A DNA stretch of 64,000 bases from Aselliscus stoliczkanus (GCA_033961575.1 CM066734.1:81180501-81244500); one strand, 5' to 3'; positions 35,328 to 47,060 are shown, counted from the first letter of the stretch. Notes: generated by a model not told the origin, from the letters alone. A program made the numbers and translations.

Positions 35328-36137
35328 CAGTAAAACTTTGGATTGTAAGTAACTTGTTCTGTGAGTGTTCCACAAGATGAGCAAACATTTCTAATAAATT
35401 TTAACTTGACAAATGAGCAATATGTTACAAGTAGTACATGATGCTGAATATCACATGATCACAACTGAGCCAATGGTTCTTTTCTCTCTCTCGCTGTGGG
35501 ATTATGGGTGATTGTTTCCCATGCTCGGAGATTATGGAGGAGATTTTATCTGCAAAGGAGGAGAAAAAAAGCAGAGAAATCCCTCACTTCAAATTAGATT
35601 AGGGAGATGTGTAAAATGTGGGAAACAGTGCAAAATTTTGTAGAAAAGCACCACCTGAATAAGGCTGTAGCAGTGCAATAGATGAATCTGTTTAATGACA
35701 ATGCAATGTCACATTTCCGCAAAATCCTTAAAAGGAAGCAAAAGCAAGTGTCATTGGATAGGTTCCTTGTTAAAGTTGCACGAAACAACAAAGGTTCCAT
35801 TGAGCCAAAAGAGAGCAGTAAATCCATTAGTGATAGTTTAAGTCATCCTACACATTAATCCTCCTCTCTCTAGTCTCCCTCACACCAGCCACGAAGGTTT
35901 TCAAAGGTAAGTGCAGGTTAATTTGTTTATTTTTCTTTATATTTTGTATTTTCTTCATTATCTTGCACTATATTAGAGAATTGTAATCATTTTTATATGA
36001 ATATTTTTGAGTTGTGGAATGAATCATCTGGTTTTCCATTATTTCTTAGGGTGAAATTCGCTTTGATATACAAGTGCTTTGGATTATAATCATGTTTCCG
36101 AAATGAATTATGCTTGCAAACCAAGGTTTGAATATTG
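35328..36137 (+). mobile_element. Tigger (pogo-type) DNA transposon derivative, 810 bp
   Basis: Left end CAGTAAAACTTTGGATTGTAAG preceded by TA. The right end reads inversely as CAATATTCAAACCTTGGTTTGCAAG. The interior at about 35620-35840 still encodes pieces of the transposase C-terminus (VQNFVEKHHLNKAVAVQ, MNLFNDNAMSHFRKILKR, KQVSLDRFLVKVARNN), interrupted by an in-frame stop. The N-terminal DNA-binding and DDE regions are absent, so it is an internally deleted, non-autonomous copy. Confidence 0.88.
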
Positions 36138-37615
36138 AGTCACCCCATGGAAAACAGCTCTTCTAGAGAGTCACTCAACCTGACAGTGACTTTTCTATGT
36201 TAAGCTTTTGATATGTAAACTCCTGAGACCTAGTTCTGTTTGTTCCAGCAGCTTAACCTAGCCTGTTCTGACTAATATACTCCTGAGTCACAAAGCTCTT
36301 ATTGAGCGCTCTCAAGAGCAGTATGTTCGTTTATTCATTTATATATGTTTCAGAATCTGGATCCCAGGTTTATCATCTCCTCTCTCTTCTTCACAGACCA
36401 TTACATATTTGAAAAATATACTATTTGATGATACAATGCCTGGAACTTTGTGTTCTCTTTTATAGCCTATAATCATTCTGGATGCTCTTAATGTTCATGT
36501 ATAAGATCAATTCACCAACTTATCCAATCAGTTATTTTGACAATTATTTCAACATCACTTCAGCACCACATTCCATAAGCATCATGCATATTTTCATCAC
36601 CTGCATGAGTTTCTCCTCTGAAATTACAGATTCATCCATTTCAGTTTCTGAGCACAACCTCTTATCCTCTAAGTTCATTCATTTAATCATTCCCTACTAT
36701 ACCAAATCTTCAACCTCATCAAGACCCCTAGGATACTGACCCTTCTACTTTATCCCTATTCATCTTAATGACTGCTGATCTCATTGATCTTGATCCTTAG
36801 TAATTCTAACAATTTTGGACCCTTTTGTCAATATTCTCAGGGTACTTTCTTCAATTTCCCTTCACTACACCCAACAAAACATTCTTTTGATTAACAAAAT
36901 TGTCTTTCCTCTCTGTAGCTTCATCTTATAAAATATCTACAACTAGATAGACTGATTCAACTATACATGTGCTCACCAACATCAACTGGATTCTCCTATA
37001 CTCCGTGAAAATACTAGTAGTTCCCCTTAAGTCATTCTCTTATTCTTCACAAAACTTCCCGATTGTCCCTAAACCTCAACTTGATTTATTACAGTTTTTT
37101 TAATCATAGATATGATAAAAAGGAGCTCCTTCTAACCACAAATCTACAAAGCTACAAGCATTAATAACCATCCTTTTCTTTGTAATTCACTCTGTTGATT
37201 TTCTCCACTCCCTGTATCTCCAAACTCTTCCTTTTCTAATTATTCATTAGCATTTAACTTTAATCATAATTCTTTCCTATTTTATAATTACCCAACCATT
37301 AATTATCCCTCATAATTCTACCTAGTTTGATCAGTGATTTGCATGCTGCTAGATGCAACAAACCTCATCATCTAACAGTATTTATATACAGGTGTCCACT
37401 TTGTTTTCCTTGGCTTCAAATTGCCCAGCATTTTTTTTTCCCTTAATATTCTTGCCCGGGTCATCTCAGCCTAATTTATAGATTCTACTTCCAGTTTCTT
37501 AACTATCAGTATACATTTAGATTTCCTCCTTGGTGTAAAAATCTCGTCTTCATCCCTATATACCTTTTCTCTGGGTGACTACATATACACTCATGGCCTT
37601 TATTATAACCAAGCT
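36138..37615. other. Pyrimidine-rich unassigned stretch
   Basis: C/T-rich on the + strand with L2-like composition, but no L2 landmark phrases were found. It could be a very old LINE. A frame at 36482-36739 is not recognised. Confidence 0.35.
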
Positions 37616-37617
37616 TA

Positions 37618-37698
37618 TTGGGTTGTTGGAAAAGTCATGACACATTTTTGTGATGAAAAACATAGATAAAATATGTCATGACTTTCCCGACAACCCAA
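37618..37698. mobile_element. 81-bp palindromic mariner MITE
   Basis: TTGGGTTGTTGGAAAAGTCATGAC at the left and its near-perfect inverse (gtcatgactttcccgacaacccaa) at the right, flanked by TA at 37616-37617 and 37699-37700. Size and architecture resemble MADE1-type elements made from the two ends of a mariner. The RNA would fold into one long hairpin. Confidence 0.92.
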
Positions 37699-37850
37699 TA
37701 TATTCATAATTAACAAATACTTGCCTAGAGAACAGACCTCACTCCTAAGCTCCTTCTAAATGCTTATTATACATCTCCATGCAGACATTTCATAGGAAGC
37801 TCTCACATAATCTAAACCAACTAAAATTTTGAAATAAACCAAAATCATCC

Positions 37851-38120
37851 AAGAAAGATATCTCCAAGATGAAAATAAAGCTGGTGAAATATCTACTATG
37901 TTTAAAGAAATTTAGAAAATGTCTCTGTAGAGTAGAAATTAAAAATAGATACATAGGAAAATGAAACAAATTATAACATTAGACACAAGAAAGATGTCTC
38001 CAAGATGAAAATAAAACTAATGAAATATCTACTACGTTTAAAGAAATTTAGAAAATGTCTCTGTAGAGTATAGATTGACAATAGATACATAGGAAAATGA
38101 AACAAATTATAACATTAGAC
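37851..38120 (+). repeat. Tandem duplication, 2 x about 136 bp
   Basis: Copy 1 is 37851-37986 and copy 2 is 37987-38120. They share 'tctccaagatgaaaataaa', 'gaaatttagaaaatgtctctgtagagta' and 'atagatacataggaaaatgaaacaaattataacattagac' with a handful of differences. The last 15-20 bases echo a third time near 38133. Unit origin unknown. Confidence 0.93.
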
Positions 38121-38342
38121 ATTAACTCCATGAAACATTAGACATCAACTTCAAAAAATAGCAAAAAATTCACAAGAAAACAAATGCAATCATAGAACAT
38201 TCTTGAGTCATCTGTGAATATTTATTATAAAAATGTAAATATTGAATGTTAATATAATCAAATGTTATAAATATATTGAATAAAAGAAGAAGAGGAGCAG
38301 GAGACTAATAAATAATATATAAAATTGAAAAATCAAGGGTGA

Positions 38343-39497
38343 GTGGCCCTCAGGGGGGAGGCCACCACCTGCCTGAGCCTGGGCCTGACACTGTGGCTGC
38401 CTCCATGATGCTGCTGCTGGTTAAGGGGCAGTGAGTGTGGCTGTGGCAGTCTGCTGGGGACCTCATCCTAGCCCCCTTCACTCCCCCAGCCCTGCTTCTG
38501 GAGGGAAGAGCCAGACTTCTCAGAGGTCAGTCTGTGCAACAAGTGGGACCCCAGGGCTTTCTGTATGTTCAGCAAACAGAACTTGCAGTAATCTCTCCTA
38601 AGAATGGTTCCATCTCCATTCTGTGTTCTGATGATGCCACCATTTGTCACACTGTGTTTCGGAGGCACACAGGTAATGGGGCTACCTGCTTGACACATTG
38701 TGATGGAACCAACACCAAAGCTGAGGTCCCCTTGATCATGAACTCCATAAAATCCTTTACCAACCACACTCAAGGCTTGAAGTGTACCTCATGGGAAGCT
38801 TCAGTGATGACTGGCAGTTGTCACAAAAACTTCTTAGTGAATTTACAGACAAGAAGATGACATTCACTTGGTGACATGTGTGACAGAATTAAATACCAGG
38901 AAGATAATGAAAACCACTTTCCAATAATTTGTGGCATTGCTGTCAACATTAAAACTGCTGAGATTTACAGAGCCTCCTTCCAAGACCGAGGTCCAGAGGA
39001 GGAGCTGTGTGCTGCACGGGATTTAACAGGAGGACCACTGATCAGTATCCATGAAGCAAAGACAGAACAACTCCATACAGGACAGTATTCCTGGGGAACA
39101 TTTCCACATGTGGATTTCTGGTGGCAGCAAGATGATAAGGAAATACTAGAGAACCTTTCCACTGTACCTATGGCAGAGCTCCCCACTTTGTTAAACATAT
39201 TAGATCTACCTTGGTATTTTTTTTAAAAATACCCATCTCCAACAAACACCATTTCCTCAAAATAAAGCTCTACTCTACAAAAAAACAAACAAACAAAAAA
39301 CAATGGCTTATGGGAAAAGATTGCCAGGAAGCTAAAAATAGAACTATTAAATAAAGCAACTTTTTAGCAAGACAGAGATCATTGTTGGGAGTTGGACAGT
39401 ATATTAATTTCCATTCTATACCCATTGAGTCTTAGGTCTCTTCCCTACTCAATGCCTTTCAAATGACTTTCAAAATATAATCTTATCTCGGCAAAAA
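38343..39497 (+). pseudogene. NTAN1: Processed pseudogene of NTAN1
   Basis: NTAN1 deamidates N-terminal asparagine to aspartate in the Arg/N-degron pathway. The homology is read in pieces: AGDLI, RARLLRGQSVQQVGPQG, ISPKNGSISIL, DDATICH, HTGNGATCLTHCDGT, EVPLIMNSIKSF, then GIAVNIKTAEIYRASFQDRG and HVDFWWQQDDKEILENLS. The likely original ATG is 38408. An early TGA lies at 38432-38434, frameshifts at about 38775, 38850 and 39185, a small deletion near 38823, and an inserted AAAC-rich stretch at about 39282-39300. Homology ends at TAA 39333-39335. It is intronless, whereas the parental gene has many exons; an A-run at 39492-39500 may be the old poly(A) tail. The Cys in DDATICH, thought to be catalytic, is kept. 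It is a dead retrocopy, not the functional locus. Confidence 0.93.
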
Positions 39498-39590
39498 AAA
39501 AGTAAAACAAGAAATAGTAATATAAACAGAGAGCATTTATCATAATAATCAACTAAAAAGATGTGAACATGGTAATCTCAAGGTAGAAAT

Positions 39591-39614
39591 CAGGAGAGGA
39601 GAGGAGAGGAGAGA
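39591..39614 (+). repeat. (GGAGA)n short tandem repeat
   Basis: Four to five GGAGA units, 'aggagaggagaggagaggagag'. Confidence 0.9.
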
Positions 39615-39869
39615 ATGGAAAAGTAACTGCTTTATTAAAGATTAACGTATTAGTATTTTTCTCTATTTAAATAATGTACATACTATTAGTACATACTATT
39701 TTGTCTAGATGCAGGAGGAGTGAGATATAAATCATTGTCTAGGTAGGAAAAAGTAAAATACTAGAGAAAAGAGTGGGTGAATTAATAAATAGGAGATGTA
39801 GAACATTGGTGCGTATAAAGTGAGATAGTATGTGGTTGGTTAGTTGGATGGTTAGGAAAACTAGAAGAC

Positions 39870-40066
39870 AAAAAAAAACAAATATTGTTGGGGGAAGGGT
39901 GGTAGAAGAGGGTAAATGGGGTCAAATATATGGTGATGGAAGGAGAACTGACTCTGGGTGGTGAACACACAATGTGATACATAGATGATGAGTTACAGAA
40001 TTGTACACCTGAAACCTACATAACTTTACTAACCACTGTCACCCCAATAAAATTTATTTTAAAAAA
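39870..40066 (+). mobile_element. L1 3' UTR fragment with A tail
   Basis: 'ggtggtgaacacacaatgtgatacatagatgatg' and 'aattgtacacctgaaacctacataac' through 'gtcaccccaataaaatttattttaaaaaag' are the 3' end of an L1. Confidence 0.85.
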
Positions 40067-41217
40067 GAAAGTATAGGTAAATTTTCTAATGTTTTTTTCT
40101 GTTGGTTACATGTTACAAGGTTTAAAGAAAGCAACAACATAAAACCACAGATGCGTACAGACAACTAAACTCAGAGGGCAATGTGTTACATGTACAAAAA
40201 TTATAGGGTAAATCCAAGACAAAATTGTGATGTGGGCAATTTTTTCTTCTTCAGTGCCCTCTCCTCCTGCTCTGATAACAATTCCATTTCCCCAGCTGCA
40301 AGTGTCTGATGGGTTTGTATTCTTTTCCATTATCTCAAAACCTGCTTCATGGCCATTTGATCTTAACATGGTATTCATTCAAGTTGTCTGCATCTTTACT
40401 TAGGCTTGAGTTAAAAACTACAGTTTCACCTCTGTAATTTCAGGCATCCTTAAGGGAATAAGAAAGATTTTTGAATGCACTGAGGCTGTCTTCCTTTATA
40501 CCCTGATACCACTCATATGTGTATGGCTTTCCACTCTATTTAACACATAAAGATTACTCTACAAGAAAGGTACCATTTCTTCTGTATAACTGAATCTTTC
40601 TCCTGAATTTACAGCTTCAAACCCTCTATCAGTCATTGGGACAGCACTCCACAGTAATACAACATGAGAGATTGAAGATAAAGACAACTGGTCTGCCTAC
40701 CAGTCAGATGTGATTACAGTTCTACACATCAATGTTTAGACTACAAGGCAGTGTGTATCATCTTTATCACAATGTAGGGTCAGATGAGCTATTTCCTGCT
40801 CTTCATTATCTGGAGAAAACCCAAAAGAGAACACATAGCACCAGCCATATTATGTGTCACCCTTCTACTGAAAAGTAAAATTGGAGGACAGAAATGAAAA
40901 GTAACCAGTTCAGGGACTGAGACCTCCACTTAATTCTGCAATTAAACACTGGAGACCTATCGCATTTCTATTTTAGCTCTATGATTATAAAACCTATCTC
41001 AGAATACAGGAGAAATGGACACTTATAATGCCTCTAGATTTGTTTCCATTTTTGGCTAAGTGCAGTATGAGACTGAAATATTGAGATGCAATAGGAAGCT
41101 ATTTTCTCTTAGCTTGAATATTCCAGAGAAAAAATAATAAAATGCTAAAATGTCCTATTTGAAATATAACTGCCTGATTATGTAAGAGTCCCAAAAAAGC
41201 TAGTGGATGACAGAAAT
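40067..41217. other. Unassigned stretch
   Basis: About 1.1 kb of AT-rich sequence with no recognised coding or repeat content. The frame at 40106-40378 on minus is not recognised. Confidence 0.4.
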
Positions 41218-41237
41218 GGAGAACGTAATGTCATCTA

Positions 41238-41687
41238 TTTTTTTTTATTTTTTTTAAAGATTTTATTGGGGAATTGGCGGAGGGGAACAGCGTTGGGGAA
41301 TCGGGGAAGGGGAACAGACAAGTTGCTGTCTTTTTGATCTTCAGTTTAGTTGCGGAGGATGTTGCTTCACTGTTGGTATCGTCATTGCGCTCTTCCCGGA
41401 TGAGGCAGATCGGTCGCTGGCCTCTGGATGTCGCTCACCGCAGCTATTGGCAGCTCACACTTGGCTGCCAGCCGCTCACGCTGGCTGCGGGCCACTCACT
41501 GTAGCCTATGGCAGCCCACTGCAGCAGGGGCTGCAGCCCACACCATCACCAGGGCTCGCACAGCCCAGCTCCAGGTGGAGCTGTTGTTAGTTGTAGAGGG
41601 CAGTGTCACTGGCCCTCATGTGGGATCCGAACCGGGGCCACTGGCATCCCAAAACCAGTGCTTAACCAATGCGCCACTCGGCCAGCC
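41238..41687 (-). mobile_element. Composite tRNA-SINE (subfamily A, long form), 450 bp
   Basis: On the minus strand it starts with the tRNA-like head (GGCTGGCCGAGTGGCGCATT), passes the 'gacactgccctc' point where short copies stop, and continues as a GC-rich body with repeated CAGC/GGCTGC words. The 3' end is a CCCCTTCC...CCCCAATAAAATC motif and an A tail. Direct repeats agaacgtaatgtcatcta (41220-41237) and agaacataatgtcatcta (41688-41705) differ at one base. Open frames here (41274-41706) are only element sequence. Confidence 0.93.
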
Positions 41688-41989
41688 AGAACATAATGTC
41701 ATCTAAATCAATGCTATAGCCCATCTACTCAGGAGTCTACACTAACTATGTCATCAACCACGTTATAAGAAAGTATAATGGTCTTTTAGAGCTCAAATAA
41801 TCTTTTTATCTTAAATGTTCCAATGATATAATTTTAATGTCAATGCAAGATAATTTGTTGACTATGCATTATACACCTCTCTGGCTTTTCAAAGTAGCAG
41901 TATTCAATGAACAATGTTTTGCATGTTTTAACTATTTTAAGTCAGTTAAATTCTTATCTACATTTATAATTAATTAGTAGCACACTACA

Positions 41990-42420
41990 TATTTGCTCAA
42001 GCTCAAAACCTAGGAGTCGTCTTCTTTGTTTTCATGTCTTTGCATCCCACATCTAATCCATCAGCAGGTCCTGACAGTTCTGCATTTAGAAGTTATTCCA
42101 AATCCAGCATGTCTCATCACATAGCCACCTTCATAATGCAAGTTATTCCAGGAACCTCCTATTGCTTCTCCTTGCTTCCACTTTTGTTTCCCTTCAGTCA
42201 ATTTTATACATAGCAGCCAGAGTGAACAATCAATCAATCAATCAAATCAAATCATTTCCCTCCCTTGCTCAAAACCTGCCAATATCTTCCCTTTTCTCAA
42301 CTTATGCAGAAGAAATTTCAAACTCCTAATCATGGCCTAAATGCTTTATATATTTCAATCTCTACCCCTCATTCTATTCAAGCCTGGCTCTCTTGCTCCT
42401 CGTTGAACATGGTCTTTGAA
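41990..42420 (+). mobile_element. L2 LINE fragment
   Basis: 'aacctaggagtcgtcttctttg', 'catctaatccatcagcaggtcctg', 'gcagccagagtgaacaatc' and 'gctcaaaacctgccaatatcttccc' are sense L2 ORF text in the expected order. A short (AATC)n expansion is at 42228-42248. Confidence 0.85.
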
Positions 42421-42424
42421 TTAA

Positions 42425-44635
42425 CAATATGAGATTTGTGTTTTACAAGCTAGATTCCCCAATGATTTTCTGATGTGATATTGAATCTTTCTGCATGACA
42501 TTCCCTTTGAATAACATCAAGTAGCACCTCTTAAGGAATGAGCAGTTGGTAAAGGAGTGATGAGTCCTCTTATTAGGTGATGGAAATATGAATAGGAAGA
42601 TCCTCTTCATCAGTGAAATAATCAAAAAGCAAAAAATGTTATGAAATCAAATGCATAATCCTTCATACTGACATCCAACTGGAGCAGGATTCTTTTTTCA
42701 GAATCAGTGTTTAATTTATATTTGATCCATCAGCTAATATAATCCAACTTAAAGAAAAATGGTTTAATTTTTTAGAAAAACAATAAAAATCAATAATATT
42801 TTAAATATTTTGCTTAATAAGCAATAAAAGGTTGAACAGATAATATGGACATGCATCTTAATCTTGTATCACAAAACAAAATTAAGCATCATAAATACAT
42901 CTTTATCACATATCATTTATTTGATCAAATACTTTGAAGTATAATGGGATTTCTGTGTATAAGGAAATTATTCCCTTGTAAGTATTAAACAGAATTGTTA
43001 AATGGAGTCTATGAATAAAACATTTAACACATATTTTACTTCTTGTACATGCTCAGTGGTTTTCAATCTGTGGACTTTCTGTCATAATAGTAAATCTCCT
43101 TTTTGTATACTTCTAAAATGCCATTTAATTATTATAGTTCTGTCCCCACTCTGACTGTTTTAAGAGTAAAATGGTAATTTTACAATTCAAAAGTCAAACT
43201 TAAAAAACTTTAAATATACTATATAGATTTTTTGAGAGAGAAAAAACTATAATTCTGGAACTGGTAGGAATTGGGGAGATTTAGTGATATTCAATCAGCT
43301 TAAAATAAACTTGCTGTGCTGCCCTTTCCTACAGCTTAGGTCCCTGACAGCAAACAAATTAAAGCTAGAGAGAGAAACTACCAGTTGTTTTGAATCAGTG
43401 AAACTTGACAACCAAGCAAATAATGCTGTGCTTTTTCTAAATTTCAAGTACTGACTTTACCCATAGTCCCCTTTCTTTTTGTGTCATTCTTAACAGCAGA
43501 TATAAATACAGAACAAACATGAATTAATACAGTAGGTTGGGGAGAGAGAGAAACATTTAGGGGATTTTTAAAAATATCAAATAAGTATTAATAGTTCACA
43601 CACACACAGTCATCCATCCACCAAGCATAGAATCCTCCACAGCTATGAGCTTCTGGTACCTGCTTCACTCTTCTAATCCGCCCTTGGTTTGCCCCTGATT
43701 TCTCTGTCTCATTTCCCTTCCATAAACTGAACATCAATTCAAATGCCAGGATGGAGAGGGTTAATAGTTCAAAATGTTTCCTACTAAAGTCACAGAAATG
43801 TTTTGTCAACTGTCTACTCTTTTGACTTGCTAGTAAAAGGTAAGTACAAAGGAGAGGATTGATACAATGAGAAGAGACTGTTTTAAATTTCTGTCATCAT
43901 TATTAAATATGCTATTTCCCCAAATCTCCTACGGGGTCATTTAGAACCAAATCCCCTCCTGCTGGCCTGTTTCTGATTCAGTAACATTACCTTCCTGTAT
44001 GCCAGGGATATGCTGTCTTTAAAGGCATTACAAAGAGTTAGCACCATGAACTCAGGCTGTGTTGCTACTGTTCAACTTATATAATATGTATGGTTGAAAC
44101 TGCCATAAAGATTGTGATTTTCCTGAGGCCAGCTTCAGCTGACTGCATGACGCCTTGGCAGTCTCTTAGAAGCAACGCAGGAACAATCCGTGTGATTCTG
44201 CTGCTGACTCTTAAACTCAGAAGTGGGCAATTGGCGAGTGCTAACTTTAGAAAGCCTGGGGGTTCGCTCACAACTGTGCTCCTCTTATGAGACTCATGCT
44301 AGTGAACTCAATTATTAAAAGCCCTAAATATAATTAATTCAAACATCATGCCACCTTGTCACTTTTTCGATCAACCTTTCCTCATACAGACAAACTACAG
44401 AAAGCCGAAATACTGCATGGTATTGCAATTAGACTTATGATAAGAACCGAAATTATGCCAATTATTTTAATTTTCATTTTTTAAAGATATGCAAGGCTAC
44501 AGACATTTTTCCCTATTAGCAGATGATGTAAGTCCAAATCTTTCTCTCTACATATCAATTCCAGAAATGATTTGTTTTCTTCATTTTGCTTTGCTTTATT
44601 GTGTTTGTGTCTGTGGTGGATAAAAGGAGTGAAAA
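42425..44635. other. Unassigned stretch
   Basis: No recognisable gene or repeat. Frames at 43588-43809 and 44077-44290 are short and unrecognised. Confidence 0.4.
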
Positions 44636-44639
44636 TTGG

Positions 44640-44805
44640 ACTTCTAAACTTGGGTCTTTCACTTCTTTACCATGTACCCTTGCATAAAATCATGTGTCTT
44701 AGTTTTTGTTTGTTTGTTTTTTAATTTGTAAACTGGAAATAGCAATCTCCATCATATTCACCACACCAAAAATAAAATTGTAACTGCTAAATAAATGTAA
44801 GATGC
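44640..44805 (+). mobile_element. MIR SINE (decayed)
   Basis: 'cttgcataaaatcatgtgtcttagtt' and 'aatttgtaaactggaaatagcaatctcc' follow the MIR core. A (GTTT)n expansion is at 44708-44720. Confidence 0.5.
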
Positions 44806-44825
44806 TTGCACTGAGTTAAAATTTA

Positions 44826-45017
44826 TGTGAATAGATATATATGATATGGGGGGGAGTGGGGTGGTGTATTGGGGGTGGGGGGTTGTCACTTTGAGGGGTA
44901 AAATGTATAACTATTGCACTGTGTTGTACACCTGAAACTAATTAAAAATAAAATAAAATAAAATAAAATAAAATAAAATAAAATAAAATAAAATAAAATA
45001 AAATAAAATAAATAAAT
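44826..45017 (+). mobile_element. Severely 5'-truncated L1 with (AAAAT)n tail
   Basis: Contains only the young L1 3' end: 'gggggtggggggttgtcactttgaggggtaaaatg' and 'gttgtacacctgaaactaatt', the same subfamily as the antisense copy at 2416-3390. The tail is about 13 AAAAT units (44947-45011). Possible target repeats are aaatttatgtgaa at 44819 and aaatttttagtgaa at 45013. Confidence 0.9.
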
Positions 45018-45132
45018 TTTTAGTGAAAGGAGTGTTTTGGCAAGAAAGCTGGCTGGCGACAAAAGATTCATGCTCCAAATTTCCAGTGCCAGGTGGTTTG
45101 GAAAATAGTCCAAACAGAACTCACACACATTC

Positions 45133-45522
45133 CTGTGATGATTAATTTATATGTCAGCTTGGTGGGGCTATGGTACCCTGATGCTTGGCCAAACATTATT
45201 CTGGATGTTAGATGACTGGATGGAAATTAACATTTACATTAGTGGACTTTGAGTAAAGAAGATTCCGCTCCATAACATGGGTGGGCTCATCCAATCAATT
45301 GAAGTCCTGAGTATAATAAAGACTGACCTCCCCTGAGCAGGAAGGACTTCTGCTAGCAGACACACAACTTTTAAATTTCAACTGCTATATGGGCTCTTCT
45401 CCAGGTGTCCAGCCTATTGGCCTGCAGATTTTAGCCTTGCCAGCCCTATACTCATGGGAGCCAATTCCTTAGAAGTTTCTTTCTTTCTCTCTGTCTTCTC
45501 TCTCTCTCTCTTTCTACACACG

Positions 45523-45569
<47 letters not shown>

Positions 45570-45600
45570 GGTTATGTTTCTGTAGAGAACACTAATACCC
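45133..45600 (+). mobile_element. ERVL-type LTR (MLT2-like)
   Basis: 'gtgatgattaatttatatgtcagcttggtggggctatggtaccc', 'ccaaacattattctggatgtt' and 'gtgggctcatccaatcaattgaagtcctgagtataataaagactgacc' follow the MLT2B LTR consensus as I recall it. A TC/CG/CA microsatellite has grown near its 3' end. No coding region. Confidence 0.82.
45481..45566 (+). repeat. (TC)n-(CG)n-(CA)n compound microsatellite
   Basis: CT-rich 45481-45514, then ACACACGCGCGCGCGC, then about 18 CA to 45566. Confidence 0.97.
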
Positions 45601-45604
45601 CCCT

Positions 45605-45930
45605 CAAATCTATGTGGGATCATGGACTAAACCTGGCAAATGGAATACAAGGAAAGTAAAGTGCATCACTGCTGCAGTGAGATCTTTCATTATCTGGTGT
45701 GCCTCCTCCACTTTCTCTTCTTCTCCTGTGGCAAATTTGGAAGCCACAGCAGGAGGCTGGCCACATGTGGTACACAAGATGGAAGAAGCCTAAAGATTGG
45801 CCCACTAAGGAATATCTGTATTGAATTTTGTGTGCATGAGAAACTATTGTGTTAGGTGACTGAGATTTGGGGATCATTTCCCATAGCAGCTAGAACTTGT
45901 TACCCTGTCTTATAAAGTTATATTGTGTGG
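45605..45930 (+). mobile_element. MLT1-like LTR relic
   Basis: 'gatggaagaagcctaaagattggcccactaaggaatatctg', 'gaaactattgtgttaggtgactgagatttgggg' and 'gcagctagaacttgttaccctg' match the 3' half of a MaLR LTR. Confidence 0.65.
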
Positions 45931-45999
45931 AAATCAAAAAACAAGAAAAATTCTGCATTATTTGGAGTACAAAAGAACAAAGAGTCCCTGACACCTGAA

Positions 46000-46515
46000 A
46001 ACAATCCTGAACATTTTCTCATAGAACACCAGCATCAGACAAAGCACTCTCTGACCATGATGATATCAAGACAGAAACAAGACCACTGTACAATCATGTC
46101 TTAACATAAAGAAAAATGTAAACATTGTCCAAACCAGAAAAACAATCAAACATCTTCCTGTCTTGAATGAGTGAATGCTGCTAGTGGCTTTAACTTCACT
46201 CTACTCTTTTCTTCTTCTAGATAAGATTTATTAAGGTACCCAATCATAGAATGATCCCCGTTTCCTGAGCACATCAAATCCAGAACAAAGCCTCAGAACA
46301 AAGATTTAAGGTTCCTTAAATCTTCCCCAAATCACGTAACAAACACTAAAATCCTATTTTAAAAACCTTTTCCAGAATTCTCACTGAGAAGGTTCCTGTT
46401 TTCCTGTGGCCAGGTGTGCGGTCTCCCACAATCTGTCTTCATAGTGAGTGTAAATCCAAATTGTCCAAATACAGGTGTGTTCAGATGGACTTTAGTTGGA
46501 GGACATCAATATGGG
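46000..46515. mobile_element. Possible LTR relic (ERVL-like)
   Basis: 'tagataagatttattaaggtacccaatcatagaatgatcccc' and 'ggccaggtgtgcggtctcccac' resemble an LTR16/LTR33-type sequence. Assignment is tentative and orientation unsure. Confidence 0.35.
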
Positions 46516-46519
46516 CAAT

Positions 46520-47060
46520 AATTTTACCCTCAGAAAATACAGCAATTGGACAAAATGATTTATAAGATTATTTATTTGAGTCTGTCCATGGTCATGGTGA
46601 TTTTCAGAGCAGGCAGATGAAACCAGCTTTGCTATAAACCACTTAGTGAGACTTTATAATCAGCAACAACAGTACATCTGAATAAATTCTTATGTTAAAA
46701 AAAAACAAAAACTTGTTTTCTGAATTTTTAGCTTTTAACACATTTAGATATTTTTTTAGAATTTTGTTACTTTAATATTCAATCTTCATTTTAAAAGTTT
46801 GTCATGAAGTACATAGAGAATTAAGATATATATTTTGACAAACCAATTTTTAAATTTATCTTTTGTTAAGAAGACTGAGAGAATGTTACTCTCCAGAAAA
46901 CTCTGAATTGTTAAACTTGGAAGTAAAAGTATGAGGGAAGACAAAATGATTTGAAAGACAATGAATTTTCTCTTCAGTTGAAAATATATTAATGTTTATC
47001 TCAAAAGCATCATTCCTAACATTTTTGAGTTTTTGTATGACAATTTATTTTCCACACCTG
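46520..47060. other. Unassigned stretch
   Basis: AT-rich, with nothing recognised. Confidence 0.4.

Noticed and set aside
38435..38860. 141-residue frame as a real amidase gene
   Set aside because: It is the first intact piece of the NTAN1 retrocopy; an in-frame TGA precedes it and frameshifts follow.
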